19,273 nt of DNA, taken from Ilumatobacteraceae bacterium (GTDB lineage Bacteria > Actinomycetota > Acidimicrobiia > Acidimicrobiales > Ilumatobacteraceae). Both the position numbers and the translations under genes were made by a program. The first letter of the stretch is position 1; every line of letters begins with the position of its first letter. The stretch lies in assembly GCA_021741795.1 (NCBI GenBank), contig JAIOXC010000013.1, positions 1 to 19,273 of the forward strand, given 5' to 3'. Shown piece by piece: positions 1 through 6,343 of this stretch. The notes beneath the pieces were generated by a model that saw nothing but the letters and a program-made list of their open reading frames with translations, was not told the origin of the DNA and searched no databases.

Positions 1-976
1 ACAAACTCACTACTGCAAATTCAAATCCGAGGTAATACACACCGACAGCGATGAGACCAAGAACGATGTTGGTCGATGCAACTGCGAGCAAGATGCCAGC
101 AGGCACGATGAGAAGTGCGCCGCCCGCGATCGAGCGTTCCTTGCCCCAACCATCAGTGCGGTGTGCGCTGTTTAACGATGCGAAAAGCTCGACAGCACCG
201 AGTGCAAAACCGACTGCGGCGAGACGCGCAGCACCAAAGCCAAATTGATCTTGCAACCATGCGCCAAACGTGACAAACAAACTCTGTGCACTCGACATGA
301 TGCAAAACATGGTGACAACGACAAGCCAACCTCGTCCTTGCACGCGTGTTTTGTCACCTTGAACATGTGGTGTGACAACGCGTGGTTCCGAGTTGACATG
401 TTTTGCAATTGGTGCAGTAACTAATACAAGACAGATGATTCCAAACAGGTATCCAATACGCCAGTTGGTTGCTGCTGTGATGAGCCCCATGAGCGACACA
501 CCAACCAATAGCCCAAGCGCCCATGAAGTTTCGGTCAGACCAACGATGCGACCGCGTTGTTGGTAGGGAACATGATCTGCAATCCATGCACCGAGTCCAA
601 GATCAAAACTTTGCTTTGTGAGTGCAAGAACAGTGACTCCAACCGCAAACCAAACAACATTCGGGGCGGCTGCGGCAACGGTGCAACCAAGCAATGTGCC
701 AACAAGTCCAATAACCATTGCATTGCGGTGGGTGAGACGATCGACAACGCGCCCAGCGAATGGTGACGCGAAGCCTGACAACTCGGAAACAAATAGCGCA
801 ACGCCAATATCGGAGAGCGAGACATTGAAGTCTTTGGCGATTATTGCCAAAAATGGTGGAGCAAATCGGTAGCAGGCATTTGTGACCAGTCGACCGAGCG
901 TGACGATTGAGATGTTGCGGCGGATTTCTGGCTCGAAAGAATCGTCAAGCAGACGGTTGAAGATTCGAGCAAGCAT
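1..976 (-). CDS. MFS transporter (3' end outside window)
   Basis: Translating the minus strand from the ATG at 976 gives at least 325 residues with no stop before the window edge, so the C-terminus is missing. The protein begins MLARIFNRLLDDSFEPEIRR and shows alternating hydrophobic helices separated by short basic loops. One loop reads GRVVDRLTHRNAM, the loop 2-3 signature of the major facilitator superfamily (G-x-x-x-D-R-x-x-R-R type). Further helices follow a central polar stretch near KHVNSEPRVVTPHVQGDKTR, as expected between the two six-helix halves. Substrate is not predictable from sequence. The gene lies 22 nt downstream of the phosphatase-like gene on the same strand but has its own TAGAAT hexamer at 985-990, 8 nt before the ATG. 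It could be cotranscribed with the phosphatase gene or expressed from its own promoter. Confidence 0.85.
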   Translation of the reverse strand, partial: MLARIFNRLLDDSFEPEIRRNISIVTLGRLVTNACYRFAPPFLAIIAKDFNVSLSDIGVALFVSELSGFASPFAGRVVDRLTHRNAMVIGLVGTLLGCTVAAAAPNVVWFAVGVTVLALTKQSFDLGLGAWIADHVPYQQRGRIVGLTETSWALGLLVGVSLMGLITAATNWRIGYLFGIICLVLVTAPIAKHVNSEPRVVTPHVQGDKTRVQGRGWLVVVTMFCIMSSAQSLFVTFGAWLQDQFGFGAARLAAVGFALGAVELFASLNSAHRTDGWGKERSIAGGALLIVPAGILLAVASTNIVLGLIAVGVYYLGFEFAVVSL

Positions 977-984
977 GTGCGTTA

Positions 985-990
985 ATTCTA
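985..990 (-). promoter_or_regulatory. -10-like TAGAAT before the MFS gene
   Basis: On the minus strand TAGAAT is followed by 8 nt and then the ATG at 976. This fits, with a slightly longer gap, the TANNNT-N6/7-start pattern seen before many genes in this window and suggests a very short or absent 5' leader. No transcript data are available. Confidence 0.45.
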
Positions 991-998
991 CAACGAGG

Positions 999-1634
999 CT
1001 ATAACGAATCTGTTGGTGCAATATCGCCAGAGACGTCGCCGATTACGGAAACTATTTCTCCTGCAGTGATGCGATTGTTGCGATGCACAAAAAACCAGCA
1101 GCCACCCAAGTTGTGCAACTTTGGATTGTGTGCGCCGAGTGTGTGGCGCAATGTGCGGATGACCCCACTGTGGCTGACGATCAGCGCCGTTGGCATGCTT
1201 TCGCTCGCGCTCGCTACACACGATGCCGCGATGTCACAAAATGCGGCAGTTGACCTGGCAACAATTGACTCATCTGACTCAAAGCCGTCTGGTTTGCGTC
1301 GATCGTTTAGGTACCCAGGCCATTGCGCCTCAATTTGGTGGCGAGTCAAACCCTGCCACGGGCCGACATCGGATTCAAGTAGTCGCTCGTCAACAACTAC
1401 TGGGCCAACCCCGTGAGTTTCGGCAATGATTTGTGCGGTGTGCAGCGCACGTTGCAGCTGACTCGATGCGATGTAGTCAAAAGTGCCGAGTCGTTCTGCT
1501 GCAAGTCTTGCCTGGTTGATGCCAGCCTCAGTCAACTCAATATCGGCATGCCCCTGCCAGCGCTCTTGCACATTCCACTCCGACTGGCCATGGCGGATGA
1601 CCAGTAAATGGGCGATGACATCGTTTGCAGACAC
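999..1634 (-). CDS. Histidine phosphatase superfamily protein (phosphoglycerate mutase-like)
   Basis: The 211-residue protein carries the branch-1 histidine phosphatase signature LLVIRHGQSEWN, with the phosphate-accepting His15 in RHG (14-16). It also has the acid/base region ERLLESDVGPWQG (Glu about 87), Arg62 in SSQLQRALHTA, and the second catalytic His155 in LIVSHSGVI. It is shorter than the roughly 230-250 residues of 2,3-bisphosphoglycerate-dependent phosphoglycerate mutase, so a phosphatase on a small phosphorylated metabolite (cobalamin/RNase HI-associated CobC-type or broad specificity) is as likely as the glycolytic enzyme. M. tuberculosis has gpm1 close to mshA, and the position here is similar, but length and divergence argue against naming it gpmA. 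The start is GTG at 1634. It is divergent from the MoaD-like gene. Confidence 0.85.
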   Translation of the reverse strand: MSANDVIAHLLVIRHGQSEWNVQERWQGHADIELTEAGINQARLAAERLGTFDYIASSQLQRALHTAQIIAETHGVGPVVVDERLLESDVGPWQGLTRHQIEAQWPGYLNDRRKPDGFESDESIVARSTAAFCDIAASCVASASESMPTALIVSHSGVIRTLRHTLGAHNPKLHNLGGCWFFVHRNNRITAGEIVSVIGDVSGDIAPTDSL

Positions 1635-1642
1635 AAGGACGC

Positions 1643-1648
1643 AGAGTA
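1643..1648 (-). promoter_or_regulatory. -10-like TACTCT before the phosphatase gene
   Basis: TACTCT on the minus strand lies 8 nt before the GTG at 1634. It is arranged back-to-back with a plus-strand hexamer at 1660-1665, so two divergent promoters share a 37-nt gap. Confidence 0.4.
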
Positions 1649-1659
1649 GTCGTAAAAGA

Positions 1660-1665
1660 TACGAT
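1660..1665 (+). promoter_or_regulatory. -10-like TACGAT before the MoaD-like gene
   Basis: TACGAT is followed by exactly 6 nt and the GTG at 1672. This matches the recurrent TANNNT-N6/7-start arrangement of the window and is the main reason for choosing this GTG as the start. Confidence 0.45.
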
Positions 1666-1671
1666 GAGTAT

Positions 1672-1914
1672 GTGGTTCAACTGCGAATGTTTGCCTCGGC
1701 CCGTGAAGCGGCTGGAACTGCTCGTGACACAATGCCCGGCGACACGGTTGATCAGGTTTTGGCGGGTGCAGTTGCCCGATTTGGGGCAGACTTTGCAACG
1801 GTGTTGCAATCATGTCGAGTATGGGTCAATGGCGAGTCAGCCGATGGCACCTCGGCAGTTACAGACACTGACGAAGTAGCGATTCTTCCACCAGTGTCGG
1901 GGGGCGACAAGTGA
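1672..1914 (+). CDS. MoaD/ThiS-family ubiquitin-like sulfur carrier
   Basis: The 80-residue product begins MVQLRMFASAREAAG and ends DEVAILPPVSGGDK, the typical first strand and C-terminal tail of the beta-grasp sulfur carriers MoaD, ThiS and CysO. These are adenylated and thiocarboxylated on a terminal Gly-Gly to deliver sulfur to molybdopterin, thiazole or cysteine synthesis. Here the Gly-Gly (residues 77-78) is followed by Asp-Lys, so the reactive tail would need trimming or the carrier is atypical. Longer reading-frame starts exist upstream, but the GTG at 1672 gives the family's normal length and sits 6 nt after TACGAT. The 3' end overlaps the start of the RsiG-like gene by 4 nt (GTGA), indicating translational coupling. 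No other molybdopterin or thiamine gene is in the window, so the pathway is unresolved. Confidence 0.8.
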   Translation: MVQLRMFASAREAAGTARDTMPGDTVDQVLAGAVARFGADFATVLQSCRVWVNGESADGTSAVTDTDEVAILPPVSGGDK

Positions 1915-2396
1915 CAAACATGTTTGAAGAACTTTCTCTTGATGAGCTGCGTGCCAAGCGTGCCGAGATGCAACACCAAGAAGATGCGGTTTCATTTGTG
2001 CGCCGGCTTGCACAGGGCCGTCTAGACATTGCGCGCGACGAATTGCGCCGACGCATTGACAATGAACCATTGCTAGATGTCGCCACAAATCTTGCAGGTG
2101 TGTTTGGCCAAGAACACGGCGGTGGCTCAGCTCGTCCACCACGCGAAACCATTATCTCTGGCGATCACCCACTTGTACTTGAACTCGAGCACCTGTGTGA
2201 AGACCTTGGCTTTGGTTCGATTCGCACGTTGGATGAAACAAGCTTGCGAACCGCCATTGATGAACTTGCCAAGTTTGAATTATTGCGCTCGAGCGAACGG
2301 CGTGCATTGTTTGACACCATCGATGCCCTCACTGCGGCACTCGTGCAGCGCTATAAAAGTGGTGGCGCAAATGTTGACGCGCTTCTGAACGACTAG
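1911..2396 (+). CDS. rsiG: RsiG-like anti-sigma factor with one c-di-GMP-binding motif
   Basis: The 161-residue protein contains EDAVSFVRRLAQGRLD at residues 24-39. This is an exact match to the E-x3-S-x2-R-x3-Q-x3-D signature of RsiG (Glu24, Ser28, Arg31, Gln35, Asp39). In Streptomyces RsiG holds the sporulation sigma factor WhiG inactive when bound to a c-di-GMP dimer. Streptomyces RsiG has two copies of the motif on an antiparallel coiled coil, whereas Rubrobacter RsiG has one and forms homodimers. I see only one copy here, so a homodimer is predicted. The C-terminal helix ends with QRYKSGGANVDALL, a pattern I associate with the Streptomyces proteins annotated as aerial mycelium formation proteins. 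The GTG start overlaps the MoaD-like stop; an ATG four codons downstream in frame (1920) is an alternative. No sigma factor is nearby. Confidence 0.75.
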   Translation: MTNMFEELSLDELRAKRAEMQHQEDAVSFVRRLAQGRLDIARDELRRRIDNEPLLDVATNLAGVFGQEHGGGSARPPRETIISGDHPLVLELEHLCEDLGFGSIRTLDETSLRTAIDELAKFELLRSSERRALFDTIDALTAALVQRYKSGGANVDALLND

Positions 2397-2527
2397 TGAG
2401 TGCTTGGGCTAGCCCCAAAAGACCACTATTGAATTCTGCTTGTTAGGTAACTTTTTCTTTACATATTCTTAGGATTCGAATCCCAATAATTTGTACATTC
2501 ACAAATTTGCCTTGCTAGGTTACGCGC
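2397..2527. other. AT-rich intergenic stretch with a 12-bp palindrome
   Basis: The 131 nt between the RsiG-like stop and the next ATG are visibly richer in A and T than the flanking genes. They hold a perfect 12-bp palindrome, GGATTCGAATCC, at 2472-2483. The centre resembles a tRNA T-loop, but no tRNA cloverleaf can be folded around it. No coding region is supported here. Confidence 0.5.
2516..2521 (+). promoter_or_regulatory. -10-like TAGGTT before the DUF2993-like gene
   Basis: TAGGTT is followed by 6 nt (ACGCGC) and the ATG at 2528, so a transcript starting at or very near the ATG is likely. Confidence 0.5.
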
Positions 2528-3196
2528 ATGAAAATCAAAATAATTGCCGTATCGACAACTGCATTTGTGCTTATAGTCGGTGTTCTTGGGGTGCAGCAAT
2601 ACATTTCTTCGCAGATCACTTCGAGAGTCGAGCGAGAGATACCCGAAGCTTCAGGCGTTAGTGCCTCTGTTCCACTTGCTGATCTACCGAGCAATATCAC
2701 TTCTGATTCGATTAAATCAGTAAACATAAGCATCAAGAGTTTTGTTCTTAAAGAGAATGGCACAAAGACTTCGCTAGAAATATCTGCATCAGATATCAGC
2801 AAAGCAAAACCAACCATGGCTGGCTCTTTGGAGGTAACGGCAACTATTTCTGCATCAACAATTGCAGAGTCGTCCGAATTCAATGATGCACAAATTGTGG
2901 GAAACACTTTGCAAGTTTCTGCTGGACCAGGTGGAGTGGGTACAGCACTCTTGATTCCGAAGTACTCAAATAGCCAGCTCTATTTTGAACTTCAGAGCAT
3001 CTCTTTCTTGGGCAACCAAATCCCTGCTTCATCGTTGCCGGCCGAACTTCAAGATCAAATTAAAAGCAGTAGTCAAAGAAGTCTGACACCGCCTATGGGG
3101 CTTACAGTTGAATCAGTTTCATTAAGTAGCAAGGGGCTTTCCGTCAAAATGTCCGGTAGCAATATCCAACTTGGCAATCTCGGGTCCGGTTTATGA
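2528..3196 (+). CDS. DUF2993/LmeA-like secreted or anchored lipid-binding protein
   Basis: The 222-residue protein starts with a short basic N-terminus (MKIKI) and a hydrophobic segment at about residues 5-23, read as a signal peptide or signal anchor. The rest is a beta-rich, Ser/Ile/Val-rich domain with repeated amphipathic strands (SVNISIKSFVLKENG, SLEVTATISASTI, LTVESVSLSSKGLSVKMSG). This layout matches the DUF2993 family of actinobacteria, to which the periplasmic phospholipid-binding protein LmeA belongs. The call rests on architecture and strand pattern rather than a diagnostic motif, so it is tentative. Base composition and use of AGA, AAA and ATA-type codons are AT-richer than in neighbours. 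The stop overlaps the next gene by ATGA, so the two form a transcriptional unit starting at a TAGGTT-N6-ATG promoter. Confidence 0.6.
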   Translation: MKIKIIAVSTTAFVLIVGVLGVQQYISSQITSRVEREIPEASGVSASVPLADLPSNITSDSIKSVNISIKSFVLKENGTKTSLEISASDISKAKPTMAGSLEVTATISASTIAESSEFNDAQIVGNTLQVSAGPGGVGTALLIPKYSNSQLYFELQSISFLGNQIPASSLPAELQDQIKSSSQRSLTPPMGLTVESVSLSSKGLSVKMSGSNIQLGNLGSGL

Positions 3197-3690
3197 TCCG
3201 AACTATGAGGCTTGATATCAAGAAGGTATTTCCCAAAGATCCTTCAAGGTTCGAGGGATTTCGTCTCGTCCGCTTGATTGCCGCTCTCTTTTTATTAGTG
3301 ATGGTTGCGCGGAGTTGTGTTCACCTCTTTGCAGCAGATGGCGGTGCTCAGAGAATTGCTGGCATTGATACATCTGTTGAAGGCGGAAATAATATCATCG
3401 CGATATTTCATCAATGGGGCGCGATACAACTTATTCTTGCCGTGCTCCTGCTTGTATTGTTTCTCCGTTATCCCGGATTCACCCCATTGATTTTGTTCAC
3501 TATTGCGCTCGATCCAGTCATGCGTTTTATTGCCGGACAGATGATGGAGTTAACCACCACAGGAACACCACCTGGTGAAGCATTAAATGGAGCGGCCTTT
3601 TGCCTGCTTTCGATTTTGTTCATTGCATCCTTGGTGAATAAGAGTTCTAGACAAGATTTCTCCAGCTCGTCGCCCGACTCCGCAAATTAA
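3193..3690 (+). CDS. Hypothetical four-helix membrane protein
   Basis: I do not recognise a family with confidence. The 165-residue protein has a cytoplasmic-looking basic start (RTMRLDIKKVFPKDPSRFEGFRLVR) followed by hydrophobic segments near residues 27-48, 68-91, 94-114 and 131-147. The loop after helix 1 contains VHLFAADGGAQRIAGIDTSVEGG. It ends in a Ser-rich polar tail. It starts within the stop of the DUF2993-like gene (ATGA overlap), so the two are probably translated together and may act together at the membrane. An alternative in-frame ATG lies at 3205. Like its partner it has AT-richer codon use than mshA downstream, suggesting that the pair was acquired or is evolving faster than the surrounding core genes. 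Confidence 0.65.
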   Translation: MIRTMRLDIKKVFPKDPSRFEGFRLVRLIAALFLLVMVARSCVHLFAADGGAQRIAGIDTSVEGGNNIIAIFHQWGAIQLILAVLLLVLFLRYPGFTPLILFTIALDPVMRFIAGQMMELTTTGTPPGEALNGAAFCLLSILFIASLVNKSSRQDFSSSSPDSAN

Positions 3691-3703
3691 CGCACCCCGC
3701 AGG

Positions 3704-3709
3704 TAGGTT
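3704..3709 (+). promoter_or_regulatory. -10-like TAGGTT before mshA
   Basis: TAGGTT is followed by 6 nt and a GTG at 3716, with ATG directly after it at 3719. The spacing rule of this window favours GTG 3716 as a leaderless start. Confidence 0.45.
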
Positions 3710-3715
3710 TTAAGG

Positions 3716-4930
3716 GTGATGCAACGTGTCGCTGTGCTCTCCCTGCACACCTCGCCGCTCGCCCAACCGGGCGTAGGTGATGGTGGTGGCATGAATGTGT
3801 ATGTGCGTGAACTCGTTTCTGCACTTGCTAGCAGCGGAGTCGATTGCACTACATATACACGTGCCTGGAAATCTGGATTGCCCGATGTGGTCGAGGTGGA
3901 GCCAAATCACCGAGTCGTGCATGTGCGCGCAGGCGATGTGGATTTGCCGAAAGAAGAAATGCTCAGCGTGGTCGACGAATTTACTGATTCGGTTGCGTGG
4001 CATCTGCAGCGAAATGGTGGTGCCGACTTGGTGCACGCCAATTATTGGTTGTCTGGTGTGGCTGGACACCGCTTGAAGCACGAATTAAATTTGCCTCTCG
4101 TCACCACATTCCATACGTTTGCTCGTGTCAAAGGGCTCGGTGGCGACATTGAGTCTCCAATTCGCGAAAAATCGGAATTAGAAATTATTGGCTGCGCCGA
4201 TGCCATTTGTGTGAGCTGTCCAGAAGAGCGTTCGCAGTTTGAGTCGTTATACGGCAGTGCTCCAGGAACGGTTGAAGTTATTGCACCAGGTGTTGAGCGC
4301 GCATTCTTTTCTCCTGGAGATCGTCGCGGTGCGCGACATGCTCTCGGACTTGGCAGTGGACCAATTTTGTTGTTTGTCGGTCGCATTCAGCCACTCAAAG
4401 GTCTCGATGTTGCAGTGCAAACACTTGCGCAACTCGGCCGCAAAGATGCGCAACTTGTTGTAGTTGGTGGCGCAAGCGGTGCAGAAGGTGCAGCCGAACT
4501 TGAACGTGTGCAACGCATCATCGCTGAGAATAATTTGGAAGGGCGAGTGCATTTCTTTGATCCTCAGCCTCACCATCTGTTGTCTACTTTTTATCGTGCT
4601 GCTGATGTTGTGTTGGTGCCATCGCGCAGTGAGAGTTTTGGTCTGGTTGCGCTCGAAGCCGGGGCATGCGGAATTCCCGTTGTCGCTACTGGCGTTGGTG
4701 GATTGCTCAGTTTGATCGATCACGGTCGCACCGGTTTTCTAGTGCCCGGCCGCAAGGTTGACGACTTTGCCAAGTTCACTGCGCAACTGCTCGATGATTC
4801 GTTGCTCTCGTTGGCCATGGGCACCGCCGCCGCAGAGCGTGCAAAAGCGTATTCGTGGAAGTCTGCGGCACATACCGTGCGTGATGTGTACGCACAACTG
4901 CTCGAGCGTGAATTGGTGGCTTGCAAGTAG
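3716..4930 (+). CDS. mshA: D-inositol-3-phosphate glycosyltransferase (mycothiol synthesis)
   Basis: The 404-residue protein is a GT4-family, GT-B-fold glycosyltransferase. MshA joins N-acetylglucosamine from UDP-GlcNAc to 1L-myo-inositol 1-phosphate, the first step of mycothiol synthesis in the actinobacterial cytoplasm. Near the N-terminus SLHTSPLAQPGVGDGGGMNVYVREL (residues 9-33) closely matches the MshA donor/acceptor loop. The C-terminal domain has FVGRIQPLKG (220-229) and the E-x7-E motif ESFGLVALE (Glu306, Glu314) that contacts the nucleotide sugar. Length agrees with the family (about 400-480). Other mycothiol genes are not in the window, so a relative acting on another inositol phosphate is possible but less likely. 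The next gene starts on the last base of the stop codon, giving an mshA-ybjN unit also found in M. tuberculosis. Confidence 0.9.
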   Translation: MMQRVAVLSLHTSPLAQPGVGDGGGMNVYVRELVSALASSGVDCTTYTRAWKSGLPDVVEVEPNHRVVHVRAGDVDLPKEEMLSVVDEFTDSVAWHLQRNGGADLVHANYWLSGVAGHRLKHELNLPLVTTFHTFARVKGLGGDIESPIREKSELEIIGCADAICVSCPEERSQFESLYGSAPGTVEVIAPGVERAFFSPGDRRGARHALGLGSGPILLFVGRIQPLKGLDVAVQTLAQLGRKDAQLVVVGGASGAEGAAELERVQRIIAENNLEGRVHFFDPQPHHLLSTFYRAADVVLVPSRSESFGLVALEAGACGIPVVATGVGGLLSLIDHGRTGFLVPGRKVDDFAKFTAQLLDDSLLSLAMGTAAAERAKAYSWKSAAHTVRDVYAQLLERELVACK

Positions 4931-5403
4931 TGAGCGATCTGTTTGACGATCAGGAACTTTCTCGGATCGAACAGCAAATAGACGAATGGTTGGCACATCT
5001 TCAGGCTCAGAATCCTGCGATCCTCGCTGTCGATCGAAGTGTCGAGGGCGACATTCGTTGGTATGTGCGTATGCAAGGTGAAGAAAAGGAATTTACAACG
5101 GTGTGGTTGACATTGGGTCAGCGAACGTTGCGTTACGAAACATATGTAATGCCGGCCCCCGAAGAGAATGCCGAAGCGTTGTATGAGTCGTTGCTACGCC
5201 GCAACGAAAAACTTGTTGGCGCTCACTTTTCAATCGGTGCCGAAGATGCCGTGTTTTTACGCGGCGAGATGCCAATTGGATCGCTCAATGAGAAGGAACT
5301 CGACAGAGCAATTGGCACCCTCTATTCGACTGTGGAGCAGTATTTCAAAGGGTTCTTGCAGATTGGATTTGCCAGGCTTTTTAATAGCCGATTCGATAAC
5401 TGA
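4930..5403 (+). CDS. YbjN-domain protein downstream of mshA
   Basis: The 157-residue protein begins MSDLFDDQELSRIEQQIDEWL. It contains alternating strands and helices typical of the YbjN / type III secretion chaperone-like fold, including RWYVRMQGEEKEFTTVWLTLGQRTLRYETYVMPAP and the helix NAEALYESLLRRNEKLVGAHFSIGAEDAVFLRGEMP. YbjN proteins lack catalytic motifs, and their role is unclear; they may stabilise other proteins. In M. tuberculosis a YbjN-like gene also follows mshA directly. I prefer GTG at 4930, which overlaps the mshA stop by one base (TAGTG), over the in-frame TTG at 4921. Translational coupling with mshA is likely. Confidence 0.8.
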   Translation: MSDLFDDQELSRIEQQIDEWLAHLQAQNPAILAVDRSVEGDIRWYVRMQGEEKEFTTVWLTLGQRTLRYETYVMPAPEENAEALYESLLRRNEKLVGAHFSIGAEDAVFLRGEMPIGSLNEKELDRAIGTLYSTVEQYFKGFLQIGFARLFNSRFDN

Positions 5404-5419
5404 CCGTACACATTGGGTT

Positions 5420-5468
5420 GCGTCCGAGCCGTCAACGGTCGGGGAAGTCGGTTGAGTGGCTCGGACGC
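5420..5468. repeat. Long inverted repeat between the YbjN gene and proC
   Basis: Eleven bases GCGTCCGAGCC (5420-5430) are perfectly complementary to GGCTCGGACGC (5458-5468). Inside, TCAAC (5432-5436) can pair with GTTGA (5451-5455), giving a long hairpin. No T-run follows, so it is not a classical intrinsic terminator. It ends 8 nt before the predicted -10 of proC and covers the -35 region, so it may be a terminator for mshA-ybjN, an operator, or both. Confidence 0.6.
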
Positions 5469-5475
5469 ATCTCGC

Positions 5476-5481
5476 TAGCCT
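5476..5481 (+). promoter_or_regulatory. -10-like TAGCCT before proC
   Basis: TAGCCT is followed by 7 nt and the ATG at 5489. A weak -35-like TTGAGT lies at 5452-5457, 18 nt upstream. Confidence 0.5.
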
Positions 5482-5488
5482 GACCACA

Positions 5489-6289
5489 ATGAATTCGGCG
5501 GCTCGCACTCCCATCACATTTGTTGGTGGAGGCAATATGGGTGCTGCGCTCGTTGCGGGGTTATTGAAAGCCGGTTGGCCTGCATCGCTGATCACTGTTG
5601 TCGAAACGTCGAGTGACAGACGAGCGCAATTAAATGTGTTGTATCCAGGTGTTGTTACTTCAGAAAAAATCGTGGCGTGCACAGCAGGAGTGATTGCTGT
5701 GAAGCCACCTGCTGCTGCAGAAACATGCGCTGCGCTTGCGCAAGCCGGCGCAACACGCGTGCTCTCAATCGCTGCAGGAATTGGTTTGACTACGTTGCAA
5801 GCTGCCGCTGGTACAACCGCCGCCGTAGTTCGAGCAATGCCAAATACTCCTGCACTTGTCGGTGAGGGTGCAGCAGCGATAAGTGGTTCTTCGCAGTGCG
5901 TTGAATCCGACATGGTGTGGGCCGAGTCGGTGTTGGGCAGTGTTGGCACCGTGGTGCGAGTAGACGAAAAATTGTTGGATGCGGTAACTGCAATTTCTGG
6001 GTCGGGCCCTGCATATATATTTTTGATTGCTGAGGCACTGATGTCTTCGGCGGTTGGGGCTGGCTTATCGCCCGAAATTGCCGATGCGCTCGTGCGCCAG
6101 TTACTGGTGGGTTCGTCGAAATTATTGCAACAGTCAGCCGAGACACCCGCGCAGTTACGCGCAAATGTGACATCGCCAAACGGCGTCACGGCGTCTGCAA
6201 TTCAGGCTCTAGAGCAGGCTGGTATTCGTGCAGCCATCGAGGCAACAGTGCAGGCCGCTGTGTCGCGAAGTCGCGAAATGGGTTCGTGA
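5489..6289 (+). CDS. proC: Pyrroline-5-carboxylate reductase
   Basis: The 266-residue protein catalyses the last step of proline synthesis, reduction of 1-pyrroline-5-carboxylate with NAD(P)H in the cytoplasm. The N-terminal Rossmann motif ITFVGGGNMGAALVAGL (glycine-rich loop near residues 13-18) is followed by AVKPP, RAMPNTPALVGEGAAAISG and the C-terminal dimerisation signature DAVTAISGSGPAYIFLIAEAL with the conserved SGSGPAY. The end reads TSPNGVTASAIQALEQAGIRAAIEATVQAA, matching the family's final helices (TSPGGTT-type motif). Longer in-frame starts exist (GTG 5456), but the ATG at 5489 gives the normal N-terminus and sits 7 nt after TAGCCT. The gene is monocistronic by layout. Confidence 0.95.
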   Translation: MNSAARTPITFVGGGNMGAALVAGLLKAGWPASLITVVETSSDRRAQLNVLYPGVVTSEKIVACTAGVIAVKPPAAAETCAALAQAGATRVLSIAAGIGLTTLQAAAGTTAAVVRAMPNTPALVGEGAAAISGSSQCVESDMVWAESVLGSVGTVVRVDEKLLDAVTAISGSGPAYIFLIAEALMSSAVGAGLSPEIADALVRQLLVGSSKLLQQSAETPAQLRANVTSPNGVTASAIQALEQAGIRAAIEATVQAAVSRSREMGS

Positions 6290-6309
6290 AAATTCACGGT
6301 CAAAAATGC

Positions 6310-6337
6310 TTGAACTTTCCAACTATGTGCGTAGGGT
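6310..6337 (+). promoter_or_regulatory. Candidate promoter TTGAAC-N16-TAGGGT
   Basis: TTGAAC at 6310-6315 and TAGGGT at 6332-6337 are 16 nt apart, an acceptable spacing for a housekeeping sigma factor. Transcription would start near 6344, just upstream of the three-hairpin stretch, leaving a leader of about 160 nt before the SAM hydrolase gene. Confidence 0.45.
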
Positions 6338-6343
6338 ATGTCC

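Noticed and set aside
1483..1671. N-terminal extension of the MoaD-like frame back to 1483
   Set aside because: It lies on the opposite strand of the phosphatase gene, has no family similarity, and the GTG at 1672 gives the normal family length and promoter spacing.
2470..2485. TTCGAAT core resembling a tRNA T-loop in AGGATTCGAATCCC
   Set aside because: No acceptor, D or anticodon arm can be paired around it, and no CCA-like end follows; it is reported only as a palindrome.
5257..6189. 310-codon minus-strand reading frame opposite proC
   Set aside because: It is a shadow frame of proC: the encoded protein is low-complexity Ala/Thr/Pro-rich without family motifs, while the plus strand has full ProC signatures.
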